From: Nanobdellota archaeon
Lineage (GTDB): Archaea > Nanobdellota > Nanobdellia > Woesearchaeales > SM23-78
Reading direction: 5' to 3'
Assembly: GCA_018819305.1 (NCBI GenBank)
Contig: JAHJQO010000022.1
Location: 1-33,469 of the forward strand
DNA length: 33,469 bases
In this document: positions 8,500 through 15,812 of the stretch, in pieces
How positions within the stretch are numbered: position 1 is the stretch's first letter
Layout of the letters: each line of letters begins with the position of its first letter
Notes under the pieces: model-generated
The model's database searches: none
Told to the model about the DNA's origin: nothing
What the model saw: the letters and a program-made list of their open reading frames with translations, nothing else
Program-made: the position numbers and the translations under genes

Positions 8500-8515
8500 G
8501 GTGAAAAACATCACC
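8500..8515. promoter_or_regulatory. Palindromic operator candidate GGTGA-N6-TCACC
   Basis: A perfect 5-bp-arm palindrome lies between the two divergent TATA boxes (8477-8484 minus, 8523-8530 plus). It is upstream of both promoters by 8-16 bp, the region of the BRE/TFB contact. It is a good candidate site for the neighbouring TrmB-type regulator. Binding is inference. Confidence 0.45.
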
Positions 8516-8522
8516 ACAGAAA

Positions 8523-8530
8523 TTTATATA
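8523..8530 (+). promoter_or_regulatory. TATA box TTTATATA
   Basis: It precedes the gene at 8593 by about 65 bp. The predicted start site near 8553 gives a leader of about 40 nt that contains a short direct repeat (AAACATGATAA twice) and a purine-rich ribosome binding site (AGAGGGG) just before the ATG. Confidence 0.5.
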
Positions 8531-8592
8531 CTTGATTTACCTGCCTAAATCCTAAGAAAAACATGATAAAAACATGATAAGAGGGGATAAAA

Positions 8593-9582
8593 ATGAAAAA
8601 ACCAGAATTTTTAGTTTTAAAAAATCCAGGAGAATTTGAAAGATTTGATGCTCAAACAGCCATCAACTATGAAAAAGTAGAAAGAAAAATACTGCCTCTG
8701 CTAGAGAAAATAATCGAGGCTTTTGAAAATACAAACAAAGAAAGAACCAGTTACACAAACAACATCAGGCCTGACAAAGAAGTCATACAAAACTTCCAAT
8801 ATGGTGATGTTAGTGTATCAGTAAAAACCAAGCCCACAACCCTAAAAACCAACTACAAGGCAGTGTTTGAAGAAACAGAGAATTTTTTACAGTTTATACA
8901 AAAAGATTACTTAGCTCAAAGACAAAGAAAAGGAGTTCTCACCATAGAAAATCAAATTTACATAAATCTTAATGATGCTATCCGAAAGATTCAGGAGCTA
9001 AAAACAAAAGCACTTGAAGGAAAACAAGGAATAAGCCAGGAAGTAAAGTTTGAAACATCAGAAGAAATAATCCAAGAAGGACTAGAAAAAGTCATATTTA
9101 ATCTTGGAAAAGATTATTCTACACCAACCCAGGAAAATGCAATAGAATATGCACGGGCAAAGACCCTGAAAAAAGAAATTAGTGATAACTTCTATAATGC
9201 CTTTAAGTCTGAAATAAAGAAAAGAACAGGGCATTCTGAAGATGATACTTTAACAGAAACCAAGCAGGAATTTGTAAGAGCGGGCGATTATTTGTTTCCT
9301 GTTCAAGTCATTCCAAAAGACATTATAAGCTATGCAAAAATAATAGATTCCCTTATCAAACCCTTTAATAAAAAAATAACATCTAACACAGGAGAACTTA
9401 TTAGATTAAAAGAAGGACAAATAGATGAAGATTTAAAAGCATATGAACCAAGAAAAAGAGATGGCACAACACACATTAGACTTGAAGCTTTAATGCAAAA
9501 ACTGTCTGATCTAAAAGAAAAGCACAGCACAAAAGGATGTTCATATAAGATAGAAAGAAGCATAAAGCTTGATTGGAAATAA
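8593..9582 (+). CDS. Hypothetical charged helical protein
   Basis: The family is not recognised. The product is 329 residues, soluble, rich in Lys, Glu and Asn, with no membrane segment or signal peptide. Helical stretches with coiled-coil character occur around 25-50, 95-135 and 275-310. A central segment (about 150-240) holds ARAKTLKKEISDNFYNAFKS. No catalytic motif stands out. The ATG is preceded by AGAGGGG 6-8 nt upstream, an unusually clear ribosome binding site for this genome. It forms a likely two-gene unit with the next ORF, 18 bp downstream, and is divergent from the TrmB-type regulator. Confidence 0.75.
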   Translation: MKKPEFLVLKNPGEFERFDAQTAINYEKVERKILPLLEKIIEAFENTNKERTSYTNNIRPDKEVIQNFQYGDVSVSVKTKPTTLKTNYKAVFEETENFLQFIQKDYLAQRQRKGVLTIENQIYINLNDAIRKIQELKTKALEGKQGISQEVKFETSEEIIQEGLEKVIFNLGKDYSTPTQENAIEYARAKTLKKEISDNFYNAFKSEIKKRTGHSEDDTLTETKQEFVRAGDYLFPVQVIPKDIISYAKIIDSLIKPFNKKITSNTGELIRLKEGQIDEDLKAYEPRKRDGTTHIRLEALMQKLSDLKEKHSTKGCSYKIERSIKLDWK

Positions 9583-9600
9583 ATTAAAAAAATAAGAAAA

Positions 9601-10080
9601 ATGCAAGAAAACAATAATTTAGATAATATTGTTATTGAAAAAGGTAAAATAAAAAAAGCTTGTTTTGAATATAAAAACAAATTCTATGAAGCCATAATTA
9701 CAGCACATAACATAAGTATCACAAAGCCTGAGTCCGGCTATGCAGAATACATATGTGATTTTGACAGAGAAACCAAAGAAATACAATGGTATTATCAGCA
9801 TTGCTGTGGGCTTCAAGGATTTGGTCTGCATTGGAGTGATATGTGCCCTTCCTGTGAAACAAAAGGAGGGACAACAAAAGACCCGACTGAGTCTTGGCTT
9901 GGTTTTGAAAGTAAAAACATTAATTTTCCTGAGCTCATCGATATCTTGAATGAATATTGCACAAAATTAGAAGACACATTAAAAAGCACTCTCTTATCTT
10001 TTCCCAAGGTAATAACTAGGCTGGACCAAATAAAATTAAAACTTCAAACAGATACACAAACAAAATATAGAAGAAGATAA
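9601..10080 (+). CDS. Hypothetical protein with cysteine cluster
   Basis: The family is not recognised; 159 residues. A beta-rich N-terminal half is suggested by KACFEYKNKFYEAIIT. A central cluster of four cysteines (a CC pair, then CPSC about 15 residues later, with a His in between: HCCGLQGFGLHWSDMCPSC) could bind zinc. A helical C-terminal tail ends in a basic KYRRR. It starts 18 bp after the previous gene with no own ribosome binding site or promoter seen, so it probably belongs to the same transcript. The function may be linked to that of the upstream unknown protein. Confidence 0.7.
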   Translation: MQENNNLDNIVIEKGKIKKACFEYKNKFYEAIITAHNISITKPESGYAEYICDFDRETKEIQWYYQHCCGLQGFGLHWSDMCPSCETKGGTTKDPTESWLGFESKNINFPELIDILNEYCTKLEDTLKSTLLSFPKVITRLDQIKLKLQTDTQTKYRRR

Positions 10081-10092
10081 AAATAAATAATT

Positions 10093-10359
10093 TTAATCGT
10101 CGTCAGGTCCATAGCTTGGCACAGCAGACTTGTTAATAATCATGATGTCGCCGATGCTTTTGACCAGCTGGTGAGGCACAATAACTCCTTTTGCACTGCC
10201 AAGCACCTTGTTCAGGAAACTGTTCTTTGTTGCTCTTACTCTCCATCCAAAAACCTTATTCTGAGTCAGAATGGCCTCTTCTACATCACCAAAATAGTCT
10301 CCTGTGTCAGTAAATACTTTCATTTCGTAAGCTTCAGAAATTCTTTTCATTTTAAGCAT
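10093..10359 (-). CDS. PRC-barrel domain protein
   Basis: A small protein of 88 residues that is essentially one PRC-barrel: KRISEAYEMKVFTDTGDYFGDVEEAIL, then GVIVPHQLVKSIGDIMII. The last strand, ending in an acidic DDD tail, is typical of the stand-alone archaeal forms. PRC-barrels occur in RimM and photosynthetic reaction centre subunit H. Archaeal single-domain versions are linked to RNA processing or to cell division (CdpB-like proteins), and the role here cannot be fixed. The ATG at 10359 is preceded by GGTGGT at the right distance, so the later in-frame Met is not the start. A TATA box lies at 10405-10412. Confidence 0.88.
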   Translation of the reverse strand: MLKMKRISEAYEMKVFTDTGDYFGDVEEAILTQNKVFGWRVRATKNSFLNKVLGSAKGVIVPHQLVKSIGDIMIINKSAVPSYGPDDD

Positions 10360-10404
10360 TGAATACCACCTTTAATTCTTATATAGTGGATAAAGATGCA
10401 CAAA

Positions 10405-10412
10405 TATATAAA
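10405..10412 (-). promoter_or_regulatory. TATA box of PRC-barrel gene
   Basis: TTTATATA on the minus strand. The transcription start is expected near 10380, giving a leader of about 20 nt that includes the GGTGGT ribosome binding site. Confidence 0.5.
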
Positions 10413-10500
10413 GGTTTTGGTAAAAAAATGAAAGTGCATTTCATAAACCTAATTAAAAAGCTTTATAATCATACTTTTATTCCAAATATTGGGTGAAAAC

Positions 10501-11448
10501 ATGAAAATACTGGTTACAGGATGCGCCGGCTTCATAGGAAGTCATGTATCTGAAGCTCTCCTTAAAAGAGGAGACTCAATTGTTGGTATTGACAATATCA
10601 ATGACTATTATTCTATTCAGCAGAAAGAAAACAACCTTGAAATCCTGAAAGAGCAAAAAGATTTTGTTTTTCATAAAGAAGACATACGCAACTATTCTGG
10701 CTTAAAAGAAATATTTGAAAAAGAAAAGCCAGACAAAGTCATTCATCTTGCTGCAAGAGCAGGAGTCAGGCCTTCGATAGAGCAGCCCCTGCTTTATGAA
10801 GAAGTGAATGTAAAAGGAACTTTTAATCTTCTGGATCTTGCAAAGGATTATAAAGTAAAGAATTTTGTTTTTGCCAGCAGCAGCAGTGTTTATGGAAATC
10901 AAAAAAAGATTCCTTTTTCAGAGACAGATGATGTTAATAATCCTATAAGTCCTTATGCAGCTACAAAGAAAACAGGGGAATTAATCTGCCATACATATCA
11001 TCATCTTTACAACATTAATGTTACCTGTTTGAGGTTCTTTACAGTATATGGACCCAGGGGAAGACCTGATATGGCTCCTTACATGTTCACAGAGTCAATT
11101 CTAAAAGGCGAGCCCATTACAAGATTTGGTGACGGCACAACAAAAAGAGATTATACTTATGTATCTGATATTGTACAGGGAGTTATTGCTGCAAATGATA
11201 AAGAACTGGAATATGAAATCATAAATTTGGGCAACAACCAGCCAGTCATGCTCAATGATTTTATTCAAGTGATTGAAAATGCAACAGGAAAAAAAGCAGT
11301 CATCAAAGAGATGCCAATGCAGCCTGGAGATGTGGACATAACATATGCAGACATTACAAAAGCCAATAAGCTTCTTGGATACAAGCCAACCACAAGCATT
11401 GAAGCAGGTATGAAGAAATTTGTTGAATGGTACAGAAAAAACTGCTGA
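10501..11448 (+). CDS. NAD-dependent UDP-sugar epimerase (UDP-glucuronate 4-epimerase-like)
   Basis: This is an extended short-chain dehydrogenase of 315 residues. The Rossmann motif GCAGFIG is at 7-13. The catalytic Ser is in FASSSSVYG (124-132), with Tyr152 and Lys156 in SPYAATKK. The ARAGVRPSIEQP segment and the GRPDMAP motif (187-193) are characteristic of UDP-glucuronate/UDP-galacturonate 4-epimerases rather than classic GalE. It would supply a nucleotide sugar for surface glycans, fitting the glycosyltransferase operon upstream. The frame is open to a TTG at 10489, but GGGTGA followed by the ATG at 10501 marks the real start. A TATA box (CTTTATAA) lies near 10461-10468. Confidence 0.9.
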   Translation: MKILVTGCAGFIGSHVSEALLKRGDSIVGIDNINDYYSIQQKENNLEILKEQKDFVFHKEDIRNYSGLKEIFEKEKPDKVIHLAARAGVRPSIEQPLLYEEVNVKGTFNLLDLAKDYKVKNFVFASSSSVYGNQKKIPFSETDDVNNPISPYAATKKTGELICHTYHHLYNINVTCLRFFTVYGPRGRPDMAPYMFTESILKGEPITRFGDGTTKRDYTYVSDIVQGVIAANDKELEYEIINLGNNQPVMLNDFIQVIENATGKKAVIKEMPMQPGDVDITYADITKANKLLGYKPTTSIEAGMKKFVEWYRKNC

Positions 11449-11542
11449 TTTCTGCCTAAAAAAGAAAAATATATAAACTCAGATAGGGTAAGATTTAAAC
11501 ATAATATATTAAAGCAAAAAAAAGAGGTGGAGGTTATCTAAA

Positions 11543-11758
11543 ATGGGAATGGATGCAATTATACTCGCTATTATTATCGGTACTTTAGCAGCTATTGTAT
11601 ACAGTCTAAGGATTCTTGTTATGCTTGAAAGAAGAATAGCAAAAATTGACATAAACCTTGAAAGGATTGTGATGAGTATAGCTACTGAAGAAAAGAAAAT
11701 CGAAGCAGAAGAATTAAAAATTGAAAAGATGCTGAAAGGCATAAAAAAGAAAAAATAA
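11543..11758 (+). CDS. Small single-pass membrane protein with coiled coil
   Basis: 71 residues: one N-terminal membrane helix (about 4-28, MDAIILAIIIGTLAAIVYSLRI), then an amphipathic, charged helix to the Lys-rich end, probably a short cytosolic coiled coil. No family is recognised; similar small proteins are common in DPANN genomes. A strong ribosome binding site (GAGGTGGAGG, 11524-11533) precedes the ATG, with a TATA-like AAATATATAAAC upstream at about 11466-11478. It probably acts as a scaffold or small partner; nothing in the sequence says more. Confidence 0.7.
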   Translation: MGMDAIILAIIIGTLAAIVYSLRILVMLERRIAKIDINLERIVMSIATEEKKIEAEELKIEKMLKGIKKKK

Positions 11759-11812
11759 TTCTTCAAATTATTTTATTTATTAAATTTGCCTTATAACTTT
11801 GTTTGGTTTTAA

Positions 11813-12454
11813 ATGATGATAAAGCACATTTCTCTAGCACATGGTTGGTATTATCATTATAGACTGCACACTGCCAAGATGAAATTACTGCAGGGCAATG
11901 GATTCAGCTCTCTGCATTCTTATCTTGAAAAGGTTTTTGCCAAATGCCCTCAGGAACCATTTGATGTGGGACCAAGAAGCAGCAAATTAAGGTTTGACTT
12001 GGGAATCAAGCCAAGGCAAATAGACAATCATGAAGTTTCTCATCTGGCCAAAGATGGACTTGAATGGAACGGGTATAATACAGCTCATAGCAATGTGCAG
12101 ATGTTCATGCTAAACAATGACAGCAATTCTATTGGAATCGAAGTGCCTATCTGGCTTAAGTCTCATGAAATAGGGAAAAAATATGAAGACTTGTTCAATA
12201 CCAAAGACCCTTTATCAGGGCACATTGATGTTCTTAGATTAGAAGGCAACAAAGTATGGATTTGGGACTTCAAACCCAAAGCTGAAAAAGAAAAATATGC
12301 ATCTACTCAAGTCTTTTTCTATTCTCTTATGCTAAGCAAAAGAACAGGCATACCTTTAAATAAGTTCATGTGCGGATACTTTGACCAAGAAACAAGCTAT
12401 GCATTCAAGCCAGATATGAAGTATTTGAAAGGAAGGCAGATGAAACTTAAATGA
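11813..12454 (+). CDS. PD-(D/E)XK nuclease superfamily protein
   Basis: 213 residues. The nuclease core is SGHIDVLRLEGNKVWIWDFKPK, with D139 in GHID and the D152-x-K154 pair, followed by Q166 and Y170 in STQVFFYSLML. This is the RecB/Cas4-type arrangement, in which the Q-x3-Y motif follows the catalytic lysine. The N-terminal region has little similarity to known domains. The cysteine set that holds an Fe-S cluster in Cas4 and AddB is missing, so it is not a canonical Cas4. It overlaps the downstream methyltransferase by 4 nt (ATGA), implying coupled translation. It probably acts on DNA in repair or defence. Confidence 0.75.
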   Translation: MMIKHISLAHGWYYHYRLHTAKMKLLQGNGFSSLHSYLEKVFAKCPQEPFDVGPRSSKLRFDLGIKPRQIDNHEVSHLAKDGLEWNGYNTAHSNVQMFMLNNDSNSIGIEVPIWLKSHEIGKKYEDLFNTKDPLSGHIDVLRLEGNKVWIWDFKPKAEKEKYASTQVFFYSLMLSKRTGIPLNKFMCGYFDQETSYAFKPDMKYLKGRQMKLK

Positions 12455-13092
12455 CAACTCTAAATGATAAAGAAACCCCTCATGATTACAGAATAAAATT
12501 TGCCAAAGAAGATTTGGATTTATTCAAAAAATATAAAATTAAAAAAATTCTTGAAATTTGTTCAGGAGATGGAAGAAATTTACTTGGTCTTTCTATGCTA
12601 GGATATAAGGTTATTGGTATAGAGAAACCAGGCTTTGTTGATGAAAAATTAACTAAAAGTGCAAATATAACTATAATACAACATTTAATTTATGGACAAG
12701 AATTCCCTTTTAAAGATCAAGAATTTGACTGTATTTATTCATATCAATATTTAAATCATAATTACAAGGAAAAAATTGAAGATGTTTTTAAGGAAATTTA
12801 TAGAGTGCTAAAGAAAGGAGGCTTATTCTCAATTAAAATAACTGATATTGAGCAACTCAATTTAAAACATATTCCTGATGATATTTATGAAGAATGCGAT
12901 CCTGAATTCCCTAAGATAAAATACAAGAAATTAGCCAACCAAACCTTTGCTAAACTCGAAGGTAATGAAAAAGGCATTCCACATTATGGATTTTTTAAAG
13001 CTGAACTAATAAAATCTTTAGAAGAAATAGGGTTTAAACTTATAAACATAAGGAAGATTAGATGGAATCTTGCTGCTAATTTTGAGAAGTAA
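12451..13092 (+). CDS. Class I SAM-dependent methyltransferase (Methyltransf_11 type)
   Basis: 213 residues. SAM-binding motif I is KILEICSGDGRN (32-43), motif II acid is in VIGIEKPG (about 54-61), and the post-motif region EFDCIYSYQYLNHN followed by EIYRVLKKGG is typical of the UbiE/Methyltransf_11 group. There is no (D/N/S)PP(Y/F) motif, so it is unlikely to be a DNA base methyltransferase despite its overlap with a nuclease gene. The gene is visibly more AT-rich than the nuclease gene it overlaps (for example around 12721-12780), which hints at separate origins. The substrate is unknown. Confidence 0.8.
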   Translation: MTTLNDKETPHDYRIKFAKEDLDLFKKYKIKKILEICSGDGRNLLGLSMLGYKVIGIEKPGFVDEKLTKSANITIIQHLIYGQEFPFKDQEFDCIYSYQYLNHNYKEKIEDVFKEIYRVLKKGGLFSIKITDIEQLNLKHIPDDIYEECDPEFPKIKYKKLANQTFAKLEGNEKGIPHYGFFKAELIKSLEEIGFKLINIRKIRWNLAANFEK

Positions 13093-13097
13093 GCGTA

Positions 13098-13499
13098 TTA
13101 CCTTACCAACTCCTCAAAACTCAAACCCTTCTTCTTTGCAATATCAAGGGTCACAACATAGCTTTTATCTGTTTTCTTTAAGTCAGTCAATCTTAAGAAG
13201 TACCATTCCTCACCATCAAATTTAATTGCAACAAAAGCTCTTGCACCAAAACTGTTCGCAAACAAATCCAGCTGAGTAATCTCATCCTTGGTCAGGTATT
13301 TGGACTTGTCATGAGAAGATTTGCATTCAAATGCAAAAAACTTCCTGCCATTGCCTGCAACAACATCAGGGCTAGGATGCTGGGCAGAACCACTGCCAGC
13401 TGCTCGCATAGCACCAAAACCATTTGCCCAGAATAAATGAATTAAATCTCGCTCTGCTTTGCTGCCTTTATTTTTCCTGCCTGCATAACTCACTCCCAT
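13098..13499 (-). CDS. hjc: Holliday junction resolvase Hjc
   Basis: The archaeal Hjc resolvase, 133 residues, the family's usual size. It shows GSKAERDL (12-19) with catalytic E16, the RAAGSGSAQ loop (32-40), D45 in SPDVV, and the E58-x-K60 pair in AFECKSS. This is a PD-(D/E)XK nuclease that, as a dimer, cuts four-way DNA junctions during recombination and fork restart. The C-terminus resembles other euryarchaeal and DPANN Hjc proteins. An AT-rich TATA-like element lies near 13520-13528 on the minus strand. It converges with the methyltransferase gene, with only 5 bp between the stops. Confidence 0.92.
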   Translation of the reverse strand: MGVSYAGRKNKGSKAERDLIHLFWANGFGAMRAAGSGSAQHPSPDVVAGNGRKFFAFECKSSHDKSKYLTKDEITQLDLFANSFGARAFVAIKFDGEEWYFLRLTDLKKTDKSYVVTLDIAKKKGLSFEELVR

Positions 13500-13543
13500 A
13501 ATAAGAACTAATGTGTTGTATTATTTAATTGTTTTTATTAGAA

Positions 13544-14113
13544 TTAATTTATCTTAGCTATTTTCATTATGATTTTAGCGACCTTTCTAGGAGATTGCTC
13601 TTTTGTATAAATGTGGTGATGTGCATGCCTTTTAAAACCAGGCAGTCTATCAAAATAATCCTTTATTGCTTTTTCTCTGATTTTTTCATCATTCCATCCT
13701 TGCCAAAAATTTTTTCTTTTTCTTTGAAGTTCACGCTCAACTAAAATTCTTGTATTCTTATCATCTTCCTCGTAAGGCAGTATAAGAAATATTTTAGAAT
13801 GTGATTTTACAAGATGTGCATTTTTTTCTGATATTGGGAATTCTGATGATATTGTCCCTCCGCCAAGATCAAGTATAATTTTTTTTCCATTCAACCTGCG
13901 AAGAAGTTTTTTTAGAAATAAATGCAAACGATGCATGTATACATCCCAACCGTATTTTTCGGCAAAAGACAAAAGTCCACCATCAGATTTTAACTCTTCA
14001 TTCATTAATACATCAAGATCAATGAATTCATAACCAGTTATATAAGCTAATTCCTTTCCAATTGTTGTTTTTCCTACTGCTCGCGGTCCAACCAAAGTAA
14101 TAATGTCTTCCAT
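13544..14113 (-). CDS. Shikimate-kinase-like P-loop kinase
   Basis: 189 residues. The P-loop is GPRAVGKTT (9-17), followed by GKELAYITGYEFIDLDVLM with the DxD metal/shikimate site, then IILDLGGGT (the GGG shikimate-binding loop), and near the end RLPGFKRHAHHHIYT in the place of the family's RxxxYxEvA lid/anchor segment. The fold is therefore AroK-like, but the C-terminal half is longer and unusually rich in Lys, Trp and His. No other shikimate-pathway gene is visible here, and many DPANN genomes lack the pathway, so the substrate may differ. A TATA-like ACTTAAAC (about 14133-14140) suggests leaderless transcription. Confidence 0.75.
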   Translation of the reverse strand: MEDIITLVGPRAVGKTTIGKELAYITGYEFIDLDVLMNEELKSDGGLLSFAEKYGWDVYMHRLHLFLKKLLRRLNGKKIILDLGGGTISSEFPISEKNAHLVKSHSKIFLILPYEEDDKNTRILVERELQRKRKNFWQGWNDEKIREKAIKDYFDRLPGFKRHAHHHIYTKEQSPRKVAKIIMKIAKIN

Positions 14114-14170
14114 AATAATAACACTGCGAAAAAAGTTTAAGTATTTTTCTATTTGTGCCTATTAATGAGA

Positions 14171-15754
14171 TTAAGAAACATAGCAATCATTGCAAAGATT
14201 CTCTAATGAATATCCTGTGGCTCTGCTTAAATCCTCTGGAATTGCATAATTTAAAGAACCCACACCATTTAAGCCAAGTTCGTTTTCAAGTTGCTCTATT
14301 TTTTTATTTTGTGCAAACAACTCTTTAGTTGTATGAAAATTAATAGCATGATGACAAGGATTTCTTATAGATGGAAAAGTTATGAATATGTGAATCTCTT
14401 TTGCACCCACATCTCTCAAATATTTAACATCATTCATGATTGTTGTTCCTCTCACAATAGAATCATCAACTAAAATCACAATTTTATCTTTAACATCTTC
14501 CTCAAAAATATAATGCTCTTCAATAGTCTGAAGATCCCTGTGTTTTTGAGTTGGCTGCATAAAAATTCTTGGTGCAGAAGGATTTTTTTCTATTGCTGCA
14601 TCATATACAAATCCATATTTCGAACACTCTGCTACAAGGTATTGTGCTGCTGATTCAGCTGTCCTTGGAACAGGACAGATTATAACATTTGAACCATTAT
14701 CAATTAATCTTTTGTAAATCTCAGGTTTTTCATTTTGAAACCTTTTCCACATCGAATTTAGAATATCTTTTCTTATAGCTTTTACTCTCTTATTATTTAA
14801 GAAAGAAGAAGCTCTTGAAAAATAAGCTCCTTCAAAAGGACAGAATTTTAAATTTGATTTCTCTATTTGCTCTCTAAAAAACTCAAAATCCTTGCTTATG
14901 AAAATCATTTCTCCTGGCTTGACTTCGTCATAAGCATTTTTTCCAGAAACATATTTATCTTCCAAAGTTCCTTTAAACAGCATTTTCTCCAGAGCTACTG
15001 TTTCTGAAGCAAAAGCATAATCTATGATTTCACCTTTTTCATCTTTATTCACTCCAAAGAACAAAGGTCTTCTTCCATTAGGGTCTCTAAATGCAATTAA
15101 ACCAACATTACTCATTGTTGTCAGAACATTATATGTTCCTTTTACCCTGTCAAAGACTTTTTTTACACTTTTTGCAACACGCTCAGCAGGTTGCATCATG
15201 TCTGAACATGAAAAAAATTCTTCATTAAAAACTTTGAGAATAGCTTCTAAATCATTGTTAGTTGCCTGTCGCAAGCCTTTTGCTTCAAAATAATCCATTA
15301 TCTCACGAAAATTATGAACATCACCATTATGCACCATTGCAACCTTATGATAAGGAGCAACTATGGGTTGAATACTTCCTTTAACCATATCATTAATTTC
15401 TTGTTGAGTCATGTCTGCCTGATTCTTCAAAGTGTATCCTGCTGTCGGATACCTAACTTGGCCTATTGCCATAAATCCAATTAATTTATCCAGCTCTGCC
15501 ATGTTTTCTTTGAAAATGTCAGCTATTTTACCTAATCCTTTAACAATTTCCAAAGGATCAAAATCATCAAGTGTATGTCCTACTGCAAGAGGTCTCAAAC
15601 GCCGATAGTCTCTACGAGAAAGCCCTAACTTTTTTATAGCTGCAATGCCTGCAGAATAATCACCTCTATTCTGCATCTGATTCAAAGCTGCAGCTACAAT
15701 AGCACCAATATCATCTCTATTATCTTTCGAACTTATTCCAAAAATACCGCACAT
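14171..15754 (-). CDS. PurF-like glutamine amidophosphoribosyltransferase
   Basis: 527 residues. N-terminal Ntn glutaminase domain: the nucleophile Cys2 directly after Met (MCGIFGI), QNRGDYSAGI in place of the usual QHRGQ(E/D)SAGI, VHNGDVHNF, and NNDLEAI. C-terminal phosphoribosyltransferase domain: VPRTAESAAQY, then IVILVDDSIVRGTT, the PRPP loop. This matches amidophosphoribosyltransferase, the first step of purine synthesis (PRPP plus glutamine to phosphoribosylamine). Two signature segments are changed (QNRGD; SAPRIFM instead of the usual GRTFI), and no other purine gene is near. The tail NLCNDCYVS carries a cysteine pair, a possible Fe-S or metal site. The TATA box at 15774-15785 fixes the start. 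Confidence 0.82.
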   Translation of the reverse strand: MCGIFGISSKDNRDDIGAIVAAALNQMQNRGDYSAGIAAIKKLGLSRRDYRRLRPLAVGHTLDDFDPLEIVKGLGKIADIFKENMAELDKLIGFMAIGQVRYPTAGYTLKNQADMTQQEINDMVKGSIQPIVAPYHKVAMVHNGDVHNFREIMDYFEAKGLRQATNNDLEAILKVFNEEFFSCSDMMQPAERVAKSVKKVFDRVKGTYNVLTTMSNVGLIAFRDPNGRRPLFFGVNKDEKGEIIDYAFASETVALEKMLFKGTLEDKYVSGKNAYDEVKPGEMIFISKDFEFFREQIEKSNLKFCPFEGAYFSRASSFLNNKRVKAIRKDILNSMWKRFQNEKPEIYKRLIDNGSNVIICPVPRTAESAAQYLVAECSKYGFVYDAAIEKNPSAPRIFMQPTQKHRDLQTIEEHYIFEEDVKDKIVILVDDSIVRGTTIMNDVKYLRDVGAKEIHIFITFPSIRNPCHHAINFHTTKELFAQNKKIEQLENELGLNGVGSLNYAIPEDLSRATGYSLENLCNDCYVS

Positions 15755-15773
15755 AACTTGACGTCAGATAGAG

Positions 15774-15785
15774 CTTTTTATAAAG
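15774..15785 (-). promoter_or_regulatory. TATA box of purF-like gene inside a palindrome
   Basis: CTTTATAAAAAG on the minus strand is centred 26 bp from the ATG at 15754, implying a leaderless mRNA. It lies in a near-perfect palindrome (AGCTTTTTATAAAGCT, 15772-15787). Confidence 0.5.
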
Positions 15786-15812
15786 CTTAGTTTTCCCAAC
15801 CCAGTCATAACT

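Noticed and set aside
11813-12454. Cas4
   Set aside because: The PD-(D/E)XK core with the Q-x3-Y motif fits the superfamily, but the four Fe-S cysteines of Cas4 are missing and there are no cas genes or repeats nearby.
12451-13092. DNA methyltransferase of a restriction-modification system
   Set aside because: No (D/N/S)PP(Y/F) motif and no target-recognition region; motifs match the small-molecule Methyltransf_11 group.
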